Part shown: piece after piece, positions 49,030 through 58,229 of the stretch
Layout of the letters: every line of letters begins with the position of its first letter
Numbering within the stretch: position 1 is the first letter of the stretch
Assembly: GCA_964431365.1 (NCBI GenBank)
Contig: CAYSJJ010000005.1
Coordinates: 33,127-97,126 of the forward strand
Reading direction: 5' to 3'
Length of the DNA: 64,000 nt
Origin: Geomobilibacter sp964431365
GTDB lineage: Bacteria; Desulfobacterota; Desulfuromonadia; Geobacterales; DSM-12255
The notes under the pieces: generated by a model
Told to the model about the DNA's origin: nothing
Database searches by the model: none
Seen by the model: only the letters and a program-made list of their open reading frames with translations
Position numbers and translations under genes: made by a program

Positions 49030-49794
49030 TCAGGCGACGTTCTGGGCGTAGAGGCTCTTCACCCTGGCAAGGTAGGCACGGGTTTCGTTGGGGAGGGCAC
49101 TGCCGAGGCCCTTTCGGTCCACGTTCCCGGGTCCCCAGTTGTAGGCTGCCAGGGCCGCATCCACGTTGCCGTTGTAACGTCCCAGCATATCCTTCAGGAA
49201 CCGGGTGCCGGCCATGATGTTCTGTTCCGGATCAAAGGCGTTGGTAACCCCAAGCTGGCGGGCGGTGGCGGGCATCAGCTGCATAAGCCCCTGGGCACCG
49301 GCCGATGATACCGCCTTGGGGTTGAAGTTGCTTTCAGCCTTGACCACGGCCTTGATCAGTCCGGCGTCAACGCCGTAGCGGCGGGAGGCCTTCTGGATGA
49401 TACCGTCGATACCGGCAGGTGCGGTAGCCTCCGGCAGCGGTGACGGAGCTGGAGACGGAGCCGGGGGAACCACGGTCGACTCTGCGATGGGTTGCCTGGC
49501 GTCGATATTTTGACCTCCCTGGCGGGAGACGTCGAGAAACGCCTGCAAGGCTTCACGGACCGGCGACTGTGGGGGATTCTCTTCGGTCATCATGGCGCTT
49601 CGCATCATCTCGAGCCGCAACACTTCCGCAGCGGTGGCCGCGGCCGTGGCGCTGTCCTTGCCGCGGGCGTTCCCCGCAAGGGCAAGAAGTGCATCGAATG
49701 CCGGCCCGCTCCCGGATCGTGGGGTGGCGCCCGCCGTGGTGCCTTCCTCGGTACGGGGCGGACGCGGCATGTTGTTGAGAGGGGTGATGGCCAT
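49030..49794 (-). CDS. Lytic transglycosylase (SLT domain) without an obvious signal peptide
   Basis: A 254-residue protein. The C-terminal ~115 residues are an SLT/goose-lysozyme domain with catalytic Glu in VVKAESNFNP, followed by SSAGAQGLMQLMPATA and AALAAYNWGPGNVD. The N-terminal half is Ala, Pro and Met-rich, without a hydrophobic signal segment. It could be exported by another route, for example the flagellar system, given the che genes nearby; that is inference. The start at 49794 has AGGAG 6 nt upstream. The next upstream gene on this strand is the sigma-54 regulator. Confidence 0.88.
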   Translation of the reverse strand: MAITPLNNMPRPPRTEEGTTAGATPRSGSGPAFDALLALAGNARGKDSATAAATAAEVLRLEMMRSAMMTEENPPQSPVREALQAFLDVSRQGGQNIDARQPIAESTVVPPAPSPAPSPLPEATAPAGIDGIIQKASRRYGVDAGLIKAVVKAESNFNPKAVSSAGAQGLMQLMPATARQLGVTNAFDPEQNIMAGTRFLKDMLGRYNGNVDAALAAYNWGPGNVDRKGLGSALPNETRAYLARVKSLYAQNVA

Positions 49795-49941
49795 GCCAAC
49801 TCCTGTAATCCTGCTTTCGGCTACGTCGCAGTCAGGGAACAGCATGGAGCGTGCCAGTTTGGAAGTTGTCTTGACAGAAGAGCCTGGGAGAGATCGACCA
49901 GTGACGTCGATGAGTTGATCCGTTTGCCGCGGTTCCTGGTG

Positions 49942-51336
49942 TCAGGAACGTGATGACGAGGGGACGAAGAGCTGTTTTTTCTTCAGTTTTTCGATCAGGG
50001 TGGTCCGCTTGAGGTTGAGGAGATTGGCTGCCTCTTTCTTGTTGCCTCCGGTCTTCTGCAGCGCCTGGAGGATCAGCTGGTTTTCGAATTCTTCCACGGC
50101 AGTATTGAGGCAGAATCCCTTTTCCGGCAGGGTCATCGGTTCTGTGGCCGGCAGGGATCGTGAGCCTCGATACTTCTCGGGCAGATCGTCGGGGTTCACC
50201 AGGCCACTCCCCTTGAGAATAACCAGTCGTTCGACGAGGTTCTCCAGTTCCCTGACATTTCCCGGCCAGTCGTAGCTGCAGAGCAGGTTCATGGTGCTTC
50301 TGTCGAGGCCGGTAACCTTGTTGTGCTTGTCGCGATTGAATCGTTCGAGGAAAGAGTTGACCAAGAGGGGGATGTCTTCTTTCCGCTCCCTGAGCGCGGG
50401 AAGCATGATCGGAATGACGGAGATCCTGTAGTAGAGGTCTTCCCGGAATTCTTTCTCCGCAACCATCTTATCCAGATTCTGGTTGGTAGCGGCGATGATC
50501 CTCACATCCACCTTCTTGGAGTTCGTGGCGCCGACCGGTTCGAACTCCCTGTTCTGCAGGACACGCAGCAGTTTTACCTGGAGATTGGGCTTCATGTCGC
50601 CGATCTCGTCCAGGAAGAGGGTGCCGCGGTCAGCCATCTCGAACCTGCCGATGCGTGTGGCAATGGCGCCGGTGAACGATCCCTTCACGTGGCCGAAGAG
50701 CTCGCTCTCCAGAAGGTCGTCGGGGATGGCCGCGCAGTTTACCGGGACGAAGTTTCGGTTGCGACGGGTGCTGAGATCGTGAATGGCCCGGGCCACCAAC
50801 TCTTTGCCGGTCCCGGATTCACCCTGCAGCAGTACGGTGGAGTCGGAGCCGGCAACCTTTTCGATGAGTTCGAAGAGGGAGAGCATCTTGCGGCTCTCGC
50901 CGATGATGTTGTTGAGCAGGGAGCGATTCTTTACCTGGGGTTTCGTGCGGAAGCTTCTGGTTTGGAGTGCCTGGTGCTCCAGGCCTCGCCGGACATGCGC
51001 CTCAAGATCTTCCAGGTTGAACGGTTTTTCCAGGAAGAAGAAGGCGCCGGCCTTGAGGAGGTTGGCCGTCATCTCGAAATTGGCGAAGGCGCTGTAGACA
51101 ATGGTGACTATTTCAGGATGGGTTGTCTTCAACTGTTTGATGAAGTCAAGACCGTTCACCCTCGGCATCATCAGGTCGGTAATGACCATGTGGATGGTGT
51201 CTTGTTCGATCTTTTCCAGGGCATCCTGGCCGTCCGTCGCCTGGATGATGTGGTAGCCCTTGTAGGTCAGGAAGGCGGCGACGAAATCACGGGTTTTTTT
51301 GTCATCATCGACAATCAGGATTCTCGTGTTTTCCAT
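49942..51336 (-). CDS. NtrC-type sigma-54-dependent response regulator
   Basis: A 464-residue regulator in three parts: a receiver domain (DDD at the N-terminus, phospho-Asp in VITDLMMPRVNG, Lys in FLEKPF), an AAA+ domain (Walker A GESGTGKE, Walker B GTLFLDEIGD, R-finger region FREDLYYRISV), and a Fis-type helix-turn-helix (NKKEAANLLNLKRTTL). The sigma-54 contact loop is GSFTGA, not the usual GAFTGA. No histidine kinase is adjacent. It is divergent from the che operon. GGAAG precedes the ATG. Confidence 0.93.
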   Translation of the reverse strand: MENTRILIVDDDKKTRDFVAAFLTYKGYHIIQATDGQDALEKIEQDTIHMVITDLMMPRVNGLDFIKQLKTTHPEIVTIVYSAFANFEMTANLLKAGAFFFLEKPFNLEDLEAHVRRGLEHQALQTRSFRTKPQVKNRSLLNNIIGESRKMLSLFELIEKVAGSDSTVLLQGESGTGKELVARAIHDLSTRRNRNFVPVNCAAIPDDLLESELFGHVKGSFTGAIATRIGRFEMADRGTLFLDEIGDMKPNLQVKLLRVLQNREFEPVGATNSKKVDVRIIAATNQNLDKMVAEKEFREDLYYRISVIPIMLPALRERKEDIPLLVNSFLERFNRDKHNKVTGLDRSTMNLLCSYDWPGNVRELENLVERLVILKGSGLVNPDDLPEKYRGSRSLPATEPMTLPEKGFCLNTAVEEFENQLILQALQKTGGNKKEAANLLNLKRTTLIEKLKKKQLFVPSSSRS

Positions 51337-51606
51337 GATCTTCCGTTCAGGGTCGTTTTTGTGGTGCCGGGGAACTATACCGTCAATTTTTCATCATGTC
51401 AATTAAATGACCTTGCCAAATGGAGGGAAAAGACAAAAATGTGACAGTCGGCCGGTCGAGTATGAGAATTGATTTTTTAAGAAATAAAGGACCTTATTGA
51501 AGAAAAAACATTTAACCGGTAGCTGTGGTTGCCGAATAAGATACAATAATTACCGCAGCAAGGATGGGAGCGGCGAATCTCCGCTTCTGCCCAGGAGGCT
51601 TGAACT

Positions 51607-52092
51607 ATGGAGAGCATTGCCAAGAGTGCCGATGATAGTGGTGGAGAGCTGATCCAGCTGGTGAGTTTCATGCTGGGTGAAGAGGAGTTTGGCGTTGACG
51701 TGTTGAAAGTCCGCGAGATCATCCGGATGCCGGAGATTACCAGGGTCCCCAATACCCCCCACTATGTGGAAGGGGTTATCAATCTCCGGGGTAAGGTTAT
51801 TCCGGTCATGTCCATGAGAAACCGTTTTGGCCTTGCGGAAAAGGAGTACGACAAGCAGACCCGCATAATGGTTATGGAAGTGGACAGCGAGTTGATGGGG
51901 TTTATCGTTGACGCGGTTTCGGAAGTTATCCGGATCTCCGAGCAGGAGATCCAACCCCCGCCGGCAGTGGTTTCGACCGGAGTGGACCACGAGTGCCTCA
52001 CCGGTATCATCAGTCAGAGGGAGCGTCTGCTGGTCCTTCTCGATCTGGAAAAGGTTTCCAGTAAAGAGGATCGGATGCTCTTGCCGATGTAG
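51607..52092 (+). CDS. cheW: Chemotaxis coupling protein CheW
   Basis: A 161-residue CheW-fold protein linking receptors to CheA. Landmarks are QLVSFMLGEEEFGVDVLKVREII, the conserved VEGVINLRGKVIPVMSMR with the Arg, and LMGFIVDAVSEVIRI (cited as motifs only). GGAGG lies about 8 nt upstream of the ATG. TACAAT at 51542-51547 is a possible -10 for the operon, without a clear -35. It opens the che operon. Confidence 0.93.
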   Translation: MESIAKSADDSGGELIQLVSFMLGEEEFGVDVLKVREIIRMPEITRVPNTPHYVEGVINLRGKVIPVMSMRNRFGLAEKEYDKQTRIMVMEVDSELMGFIVDAVSEVIRISEQEIQPPPAVVSTGVDHECLTGIISQRERLLVLLDLEKVSSKEDRMLLPM

Positions 52093-52143
52093 TTGCCTGT
52101 CGTAGCTAGCCCCCTATATATTTTCGAACGAGTGGAGTAGGAC

Positions 52144-53979
52144 ATGCCGTTTGCGCCTGAAGACCAAGAACTTATTGATGGTTTCTTGACAGAGACCACT
52201 GAACTGCTGGAAAAGCTCGATGACGACCTGGTTACGTTGGAAAAAGCCCCTTCCGACATGGATCTTCTGAACGGTATCTTCAGGTCGATCCATACGGTTA
52301 AGGGGGCATCCAGCTTCCTTGGGTTTGATCTTCTGGTCAAGGTGACCCATAAAACCGAGGATGTCCTCAACCGTCTCCGCAAAGGGGAGTTGGTGGTTAA
52401 TCCCGAGATCATGGATGTGATCCTGGAAGCGGTGGACCTGGTCAAGGTCCTGGTGGGAGACATAAAGGCCGGGGAACTCGTCGAGCGGGAGATTGACGGA
52501 ACGATCACCAAGCTGCTCCCCCTCCTCTCAGAAGGGGCAGGCGAGGCGACGGTGCTCGCCGCGCCGCAGCAGGTCGCCGCAGCGCCGGTCCCGTCAGAGG
52601 AGCAGCCGGTTGCAGGGGGCGGGGGGGGGGCTCTCAATGGGGCGCCGGAGTCCGAAACGGCATCCAGCGACCAGCCGATTGCTGCAGCACCGCAGCCCGC
52701 CAGGGAGGCGGCGCCGGCACCCAGGCCTCCGGCCACGGCTCCGGGTAAGGATTTGAAGGCAAAGGCCGATGATCTTTCCGACAGTTCCACGGTCCGGATT
52801 GACGTGAAGCGGATCGATGATCTGATGAACCAGGTTGGGGAACTGGTGCTGGAGCGAAACCGCATGCTCCAGCTGGACAGCGACCTGCGGAGCGGCGCCG
52901 ATATGAACCGCTTTACCGAAGAGTTCGGAAAGCTCTCCAAACGGCTCAACTTCGTTACCTCCGAAGTCCAGATGCAGGTCCTGAAGATCCGCATGATCCC
53001 GGTGGAGAAGGTTTTTAAGAAGTTTCCCCGCATTGTCAGAAATCTGGCCCGCGAATTGGGGAAAGAGGTGGAGTTGCACCTCTTCGGCGAAGAGACCGAA
53101 CTGGACCGCTCCGTTGTGGACGAGATCGGTGATCCTCTGACGCACCTGATCCGCAACGCCATGGACCATGGGGTCGAGATGCCCGAGGAGCGGGCAGCCG
53201 CGGGCAAGCCCCGGTGCGGCACCATCGTTCTTTCTGCCGTGCACGAAGGGAACCAGATCGTCATCAGCATCAAGGATGACGGAAAAGGGATCAACCCGGA
53301 CAAGGTGGCGGCCAAGGCGATCGAAAAGGGGCTCGTCACCCAGGCGCAGCTGGCAAACATGGGAACGCGCGAGGTTCTCGACCTGATCTTCCTCCCCGGT
53401 TTTTCCACGAAGGAGGTCACCACCGACCTGTCGGGCCGCGGGGTCGGCATGGACGTCGTTCGAACCAATATCAAAAAGCTGAACGGCATCATAGAGATAC
53501 GTACCGAGCCCGGACGCGGAAGCGAATTCCTCCTCCGACTGCCGCTGACCCTCGCCATTATCCAGTCGCTGTTGGTGGACGTTGAGGGGGAAATCTACTC
53601 GATTCCGCTGGCGGCGGTATTTGAAACTCTGCGGGTCGAAATGAAGGAGTTCCATACGGTGGGTGGGCAGGAGGTGCTGAAACTGAGGGACTCCGTGCTT
53701 CCCCTTGTCCGTTTGGAGCGGGTCTTTAGTGTCAATCAGACCTACGAAAACGACGGATCGTGTTATGTCGTGGTCGTAGGCGTGGCGGAAAAGCGGGTGG
53801 GGGTGGTAGTGAGCAAGCTGCTTGGCCAGCAGGAAGTGGCTATCAAGTCACTTGGCAAATATCTGGCGAACGTCCCGGGGATTGCCGGCTCGACGATATT
53901 GGGAGATGGTCGCGTGGCCCTTATTGTTGATCCGGTGGGCCTTGTGGAAGGGAGCGAAGGAGGGAGTGCCGGCCGATAG
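52144..53979 (+). CDS. cheA: Chemotaxis histidine kinase CheA
   Basis: A 611-residue kinase. P1 (HPt) holds the phospho-His, H50, in FRSIHTVKGASSFLG. After it comes a ~90-residue Ala/Pro/Gly-rich linker (about 125-215) instead of a CheY-binding P2 domain. P3 (dimerisation) starts around STVRIDVKRIDDLMNQVGEL; P4 (ATPase) has HLIRNAMDHGVE, DDGKGIN and GRGVGMDVVRTNI; P5 (CheW-like) is the C-terminal ~140 residues. It is cytoplasmic. The gene lies 51 bp after cheW. Confidence 0.95.
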   Translation: MPFAPEDQELIDGFLTETTELLEKLDDDLVTLEKAPSDMDLLNGIFRSIHTVKGASSFLGFDLLVKVTHKTEDVLNRLRKGELVVNPEIMDVILEAVDLVKVLVGDIKAGELVEREIDGTITKLLPLLSEGAGEATVLAAPQQVAAAPVPSEEQPVAGGGGGALNGAPESETASSDQPIAAAPQPAREAAPAPRPPATAPGKDLKAKADDLSDSSTVRIDVKRIDDLMNQVGELVLERNRMLQLDSDLRSGADMNRFTEEFGKLSKRLNFVTSEVQMQVLKIRMIPVEKVFKKFPRIVRNLARELGKEVELHLFGEETELDRSVVDEIGDPLTHLIRNAMDHGVEMPEERAAAGKPRCGTIVLSAVHEGNQIVISIKDDGKGINPDKVAAKAIEKGLVTQAQLANMGTREVLDLIFLPGFSTKEVTTDLSGRGVGMDVVRTNIKKLNGIIEIRTEPGRGSEFLLRLPLTLAIIQSLLVDVEGEIYSIPLAAVFETLRVEMKEFHTVGGQEVLKLRDSVLPLVRLERVFSVNQTYENDGSCYVVVVGVAEKRVGVVVSKLLGQQEVAIKSLGKYLANVPGIAGSTILGDGRVALIVDPVGLVEGSEGGSAGR

Positions 53980-53999
53980 CGGGCCGGTGCGGATAGCCT

Positions 54000-54860
54000 A
54001 TGGGTTTAGAACCGATCAAGACAGCCCTCCCCAAGATTTCGGACAAGGATTTCGAGCTTCTCAGGGATTATATCTACAATCTCTGCGGGATATATTTCCA
54101 CGCCAGCAAAAAGTACTTCCTGGAAAGCCGGCTGGCAAGGCGCATGGACGCTACCAGCAGCAAGAGCCATGCTGACTATTACCAACTGATCAAGGGGGCA
54201 GGCGGAAGCGGTGAACTCAAGAAACTCCTGGATGAGATCACCACCAACGAAACCTGTTTTTTCCGCAACGTCCCCCAACTCAATGCCCTGGAGAACAAGC
54301 TGCTGCCAGAGGTTGTGGAGACCAAAGGAAAGATCGGCTTCAGGAAGTTGCGGATCTGGAGCGCCGGCTCCTCCTCCGGGGAAGAGGCCTACACCATGGC
54401 CATGATCCTGGCGGAAAAACGTTCGTCGATGCTTAAGGACTGGATCATCGAGATCGTCGGCACCGACATCAACGAGACGGTTTTGGCCATGGCCCGCGAG
54501 GGGGTCTATAACAGTTACTCAGTCCGGAATACCCCTGAATATTACCTGAAGAAGTATTTCACCAAGGATGGCCCGGAGCGCTTCATCCTCTCACCCGAGG
54601 TCAAGAAATTCGTGAATTTTTCGTTCCTCAATCTTTACGACGACACGAAAATGATATTCATGAAGAGCTTCGATTTCATCTTCTGCGCCAATGTGCTCAT
54701 CTACTTCGACAATGCCTCCAAATCCAAGGTCGTACAGCACTACTACAATAACCTGCAGCCCTACGGCTATTTCTTTGTCGGGCAGTCCGAATCGTTGCAC
54801 GGGGTGAATGACAAGTTTAAGACTGTCCACTTCCCGGGTGGCTTTGCCTACAAGAAGTGA
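54000..54860 (+). CDS. cheR: Chemotaxis methyltransferase CheR
   Basis: A 286-residue SAM-dependent methyltransferase that methylates receptor Glu residues. The N-terminal helical domain is followed by EITTNETCFFRN, the SAM motif IWSAGSSSGEEAYTMAM, GTDINETVLAMAREGVY and FDFIFCANVLIYFD, all CheR signatures. No pentapeptide-binding insert can be judged by eye. The ribosome site is weak, suggesting coupling to cheA 20 bp upstream. Confidence 0.94.
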   Translation: MGLEPIKTALPKISDKDFELLRDYIYNLCGIYFHASKKYFLESRLARRMDATSSKSHADYYQLIKGAGGSGELKKLLDEITTNETCFFRNVPQLNALENKLLPEVVETKGKIGFRKLRIWSAGSSSGEEAYTMAMILAEKRSSMLKDWIIEIVGTDINETVLAMAREGVYNSYSVRNTPEYYLKKYFTKDGPERFILSPEVKKFVNFSFLNLYDDTKMIFMKSFDFIFCANVLIYFDNASKSKVVQHYYNNLQPYGYFFVGQSESLHGVNDKFKTVHFPGGFAYKK

Positions 54861-54874
54861 AGGGAATGGTACTT

Positions 54875-55777
54875 ATGGACAAGACACGTATGGTACAGAA
54901 GGCCCGGGAGATGGTGGCAGATGTGGACGATCTCCCCACCATTCCGGTCGTGGCGACAAAGGTGCTGGAGTTGCTCGAGAAGCCGGATGTCGAACTGGAC
55001 GAAGTGGTCGACCTGATCCTTACCGACCAGGTCCTTGCCGCACGGGTTATCAAGATCGTCAACTCCCCCCTCTACCGGGCCACCCAAGAGATCACGTCGG
55101 TCAAGCAGGCGCTCATCTATCTCGGGTTCAGGCATGTCCGGGAGTTGGCGCTGACCTGTTCCTTTATCGAGGCCTTTAAGGACAAGGGTGGTGCATTTGA
55201 TGTCCAGACCTTCTGGGAGCACTCGTTCGGCGTCGGCATCGTCGCCAAGCTCATCGCCCAGCGGGCCCGGTACCACGATATCGAAAAGGCGTACCTTGTC
55301 GGCATCATCCATGACATCGGCGAGGTCTTCCTGAGCTACTACCACCAGGAAGAGTTCATGAAGATCGTCGAATCGAAGCATGGCGAGCCACGCAAGTTCT
55401 ATACGCTGGAGGCGGAATTTTTTGGCACGACCCACTGTGAGGTCGGTCTCTGCATTGCCGAGAAGTGGAATTTCCCCCAGGAGTACAAGGAGATCATTTC
55501 TCTCCATCACACCCCTCTGGAGGCGACGATCGACCCTCCGCTCAACGCCATCGTCAACCTGGCCGACCTGTTCTGTACGGTGCGGCAGCTCGATTACGGC
55601 GGCCGGGAGTGGATCTCGTTCAATCTCGCTGAGGAAGCTGCCTGGGAGATTCTCAAGAACTACGCTCCCCATCTGGGTGACCTGGATGTCGAGCGATTCT
55701 GCTATGAGCTCGATGACCGGGTAGAGGAAATTCAGGAATTGGTCCGGTCGATCTTTGCCGGCATATCGGAGGAGTAA
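54875..55777 (+). CDS. HDOD-domain protein inside the che operon
   Basis: A 300-residue protein of the HDOD family, related to HD phosphohydrolases but usually without activity. Landmarks are LPTIPVVATKVLELL, VLAARVIKIVNSPLYR, SVKQALIYLGFRHVRELAL and GIIHDIGEVFL. The HDOD core covers about residues 15-215, followed by a C-terminal helical extension. The start at 54875 has AAGGGA 9 nt upstream; ATG at 54866 and GTG at 54857 are alternatives that overlap cheR. Placed between cheR and cheB, it is probably a regulatory partner of this chemosensory system. Confidence 0.85.
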   Translation: MDKTRMVQKAREMVADVDDLPTIPVVATKVLELLEKPDVELDEVVDLILTDQVLAARVIKIVNSPLYRATQEITSVKQALIYLGFRHVRELALTCSFIEAFKDKGGAFDVQTFWEHSFGVGIVAKLIAQRARYHDIEKAYLVGIIHDIGEVFLSYYHQEEFMKIVESKHGEPRKFYTLEAEFFGTTHCEVGLCIAEKWNFPQEYKEIISLHHTPLEATIDPPLNAIVNLADLFCTVRQLDYGGREWISFNLAEEAAWEILKNYAPHLGDLDVERFCYELDDRVEEIQELVRSIFAGISEE

Positions 55778-55784
55778 CGCAAAC

Positions 55785-56852
55785 ATGGTGCTTATGCCGG
55801 GCAAACGGATACGGGTTCTCATCGTCGACGATTCGTCGTTCATGCGGATGGCGATCAGGGGGATTCTCTCCCGGGATCCGGATATCGAGGTGGTGGGGAG
55901 TGCCGTTGACGGCCAGGAGGGGGTTGACAAGGCCTGCGAACTCAAGCCCGACCTGATCACGATGGACATCGAGATGCCGCGCCTGGACGGTATCAGCGCC
56001 CTCAAACAGGTCATGGCGAAGTCGCCGACACGGGTGATCATGGTCTCGACCCTGACCAACGAAGGAGCCCGGGCCACGTTCGAGGCGCTGGAGGCCGGCG
56101 CGGTCGACTACATCCCGAAGAACGTGACCGACTCCACCGATGCCCAGAAGGTGTTCAAGGAAGAGTTGCTGCGCAAGGTAAAGGGGGCGGTCAGTTCCAG
56201 TTTCCGCACCGCAGCCATGCCGCGCGTTTCCGCGCCTCCTCCTGTGCGCCCCACGACCAGCCGTCTGCCAAAGCGGAACGTGCAGTTTGTGGGGATCGGC
56301 GCATCCACCGGCGGTCCCGTGGCGCTCCAGGAGGTACTGTCACGGATCCCGATGAACTTTCCGCATCCGATCGTGGTTGCCATCCATATGCCCAAGGCCT
56401 TTACCGGCCCGTATGCGGAGCGTCTCAACGCCAAGTGTTCCATCCAGATCAAGGAAGCGGCCGACGGCGATATTCTGAAGCCGGGACAGGTGCTGATCTC
56501 TCCCGGGGGTCGACACCTCTCCCTGGTGAAGCGCGGCACCAACGTTGTGGTGACCACGGCTCAGCCGGCCGAGTTCCCCCAGTATCTCTACATCCCGTCG
56601 GTGGACCGGATGATCACCACCCTGGCTGACGTGAGTAATGGCGCGGCTCTGGGAGTCATCCTGACCGGCATGGGGAATGACGGTTTCAAGGGGATACAGC
56701 ACCTCAAGAGCAAGGGGGGGGTAACGATAGCCCAGGACGAGGCGACTTCCACCATCTACGGCATGCCGCGGGCTTGCGTGGAGGGGGGCGTAGCCGATGA
56801 GGTTCTCCCCCTGGGAGAGATCGGTTTTGAAATCGCCCGGGTTGCGGGGTAG
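55785..56852 (+). CDS. cheB: Chemotaxis methylesterase/glutamine deamidase CheB
   Basis: A 355-residue two-domain enzyme that removes receptor methyl groups. The receiver domain has VLIVDDSSFMR, phospho-Asp in LITMDIEMPRLDG, and KNVTD. The esterase domain has the Ser-His-Asp triad in GIGASTGGP, VVAIHMPKAFTG and LTGMGNDGFKG. The start at 55785 follows GGAGGAG by 9 nt; ATG at 55794 is close by. It overlaps no neighbour and lies 7 bp after the HDOD gene. Confidence 0.95.
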   Translation: MVLMPGKRIRVLIVDDSSFMRMAIRGILSRDPDIEVVGSAVDGQEGVDKACELKPDLITMDIEMPRLDGISALKQVMAKSPTRVIMVSTLTNEGARATFEALEAGAVDYIPKNVTDSTDAQKVFKEELLRKVKGAVSSSFRTAAMPRVSAPPPVRPTTSRLPKRNVQFVGIGASTGGPVALQEVLSRIPMNFPHPIVVAIHMPKAFTGPYAERLNAKCSIQIKEAADGDILKPGQVLISPGGRHLSLVKRGTNVVVTTAQPAEFPQYLYIPSVDRMITTLADVSNGAALGVILTGMGNDGFKGIQHLKSKGGVTIAQDEATSTIYGMPRACVEGGVADEVLPLGEIGFEIARVAG

Positions 56853-56854
56853 GT

Positions 56855-57130
56855 TCAGCGTCGGGCGAAGAGGTAGAGACCTTCCAGCGTGCTGACGATC
56901 CGGCAGTCGGAGTATCCCCGGCGTTTGAGGTGAAAGAGGAGAAATGGCGCGGCAAAAGGGGCGGTGTCCGGGAAAAAGAAGCCGAATTCTCCCGTGCCGC
57001 CAGTGAGCAGTTCGGGCCTGAGGGGAGTGGCGACGGCAGTCCAGTGCGGACAGCCGTTTCTATTGGTGCCGGGCCGCAGTGCGCTACAGACCAGACCGAT
57101 GGTACGGAGGATTTTTGCAATGCGATGCAT
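56855..57130 (-). CDS. Small uncharacterised protein
   Basis: A 91-residue ORF on the strand opposite cheB, ending 2 bp from its stop. It begins MHRIAKILRTIGLVCSALRP and contains GCPHW and FGFFFPDTAPFAAPFLLFH, which read like a conserved protein and not like a random frame. I do not recognise it. The ribosome site is weak (GAG about 8 nt upstream). The opposite strand here has no better frame. Confidence 0.5.
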   Translation of the reverse strand: MHRIAKILRTIGLVCSALRPGTNRNGCPHWTAVATPLRPELLTGGTGEFGFFFPDTAPFAAPFLLFHLKRRGYSDCRIVSTLEGLYLFARR

Positions 57131-57176
57131 GGAGCTACTCTAGCATGGCGAACCGGCACCCACAAGCGGAGCCAGC

Positions 57177-58229
57177 ATGGGACTGAGCTACATCCCCACC
57201 ATTGAGCGGGAAGAGCTGCAGCACCGGCTCCTGGCACTCATGGTGCCGGGTCCCATCGTCGATGACGATATGGAACGCCGAGTGAGGCGTCTGGACGGCC
57301 AGTTCCGCAGATACGCGACCACCTGCCCGGTGCCCGTCTGGGCTCCCGGCCTGGTTCTCACCAATGAAATCGTAAACCAGGCGGAGCGATACCTGCCGCT
57401 CTCGGAGATCGCTAGTGCATTCAGCCGGTTCTGCAGGCTGGCCGTCACCTCGCCGGATTCCGTTGACCTTCTGCTCCTTCATGATGCCCTCGGCTGGCTT
57501 CCTCTCCTTGGAAGAATGGGCTGGCCGCGAACCGACGCCAACCCTGCCGCGCTCCTGACAACGCTTCTCAACGACCAGGAGACTCGCTGCCGGTTTCTCT
57601 TCGCCCTCCATCTTCCGAAACAGCATGGCGGGGATTTTACGCGCTACCCGGCGCAGATGCGCACCCTGACCAAGTGGCTTCAAAACCGCCGCGCCGGGAA
57701 GACGACGCTCAGTTGCCTCGACGCTGCCTGCGGTACGGGAGAGGGGACATGGGATCTTGCAGGAGCCCTGCTCGCGGCCGGCTTCTCTCCCGATGCCTTC
57801 ACGATCAAAGGGTTCACGCTGGGGGCCCTGGAGCTCTTCGCCGCTGCCCACGCCTTTTTCCCCCACGACCCCGATCGGCAGCAGGCTTACCGGGCGAAGA
57901 CAGCCCCGCTCTTCACGGCCGGGATCGCGGGACGCATGCTGTTCAGGCAGGCAGATCTGAGATTGGACGACAATAGAGGGGAGACCCACGGGGTCATTCT
58001 CTGCAATGGTTTGCTGGGGGGACCGATGCTGCATGATCGAGGGAGCGTGGAGGAGGTGGTGAAGAGGCTGACAGCAAGCCTGGAACCGGGCGGCATACTG
58101 ATGGCCGCGGACCGGTTCCATGCCGGCTGGCATAAGGTCTTTCCCCGCAAACGACTGGAAGAGCTTTTGGTCGACTGCGGATTGCGTCCGGTGGAAGGGG
58201 GGGAGGGGATCGCCGGGATCAGAACCTGA
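57177..58229 (+). CDS. Class I SAM-dependent methyltransferase, distantly CheR-like
   Basis: A 350-residue protein. The SAM motif is LDAACGTGEGTWDLAGALL, followed about 30 residues later by the acidic/hydrophobic stretch FTLGALELFAAAHAFFPHD and later GVILCNGLLGGPML at the place of CheR's catalytic-domain FCNVLIY motif. The N-terminal ~180 residues are helical. It may be a divergent relative of CheR adjacent to the che operon, or an unrelated methyltransferase; the target is unknown. It ends inside the 3' end of fabH (11 bp convergent overlap). Confidence 0.75.
   Translation: MGLSYIPTIEREELQHRLLALMVPGPIVDDDMERRVRRLDGQFRRYATTCPVPVWAPGLVLTNEIVNQAERYLPLSEIASAFSRFCRLAVTSPDSVDLLLLHDALGWLPLLGRMGWPRTDANPAALLTTLLNDQETRCRFLFALHLPKQHGGDFTRYPAQMRTLTKWLQNRRAGKTTLSCLDAACGTGEGTWDLAGALLAAGFSPDAFTIKGFTLGALELFAAAHAFFPHDPDRQQAYRAKTAPLFTAGIAGRMLFRQADLRLDDNRGETHGVILCNGLLGGPMLHDRGSVEEVVKRLTASLEPGGILMAADRFHAGWHKVFPRKRLEELLVDCGLRPVEGGEGIAGIRT

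Noticed and set aside
56930..57205. A 91-codon plus-strand frame after cheB
   Set aside because: Its product is polar low-complexity sequence with no motif and no ribosome site; the minus-strand frame at 56855-57130 reads more like a real protein.
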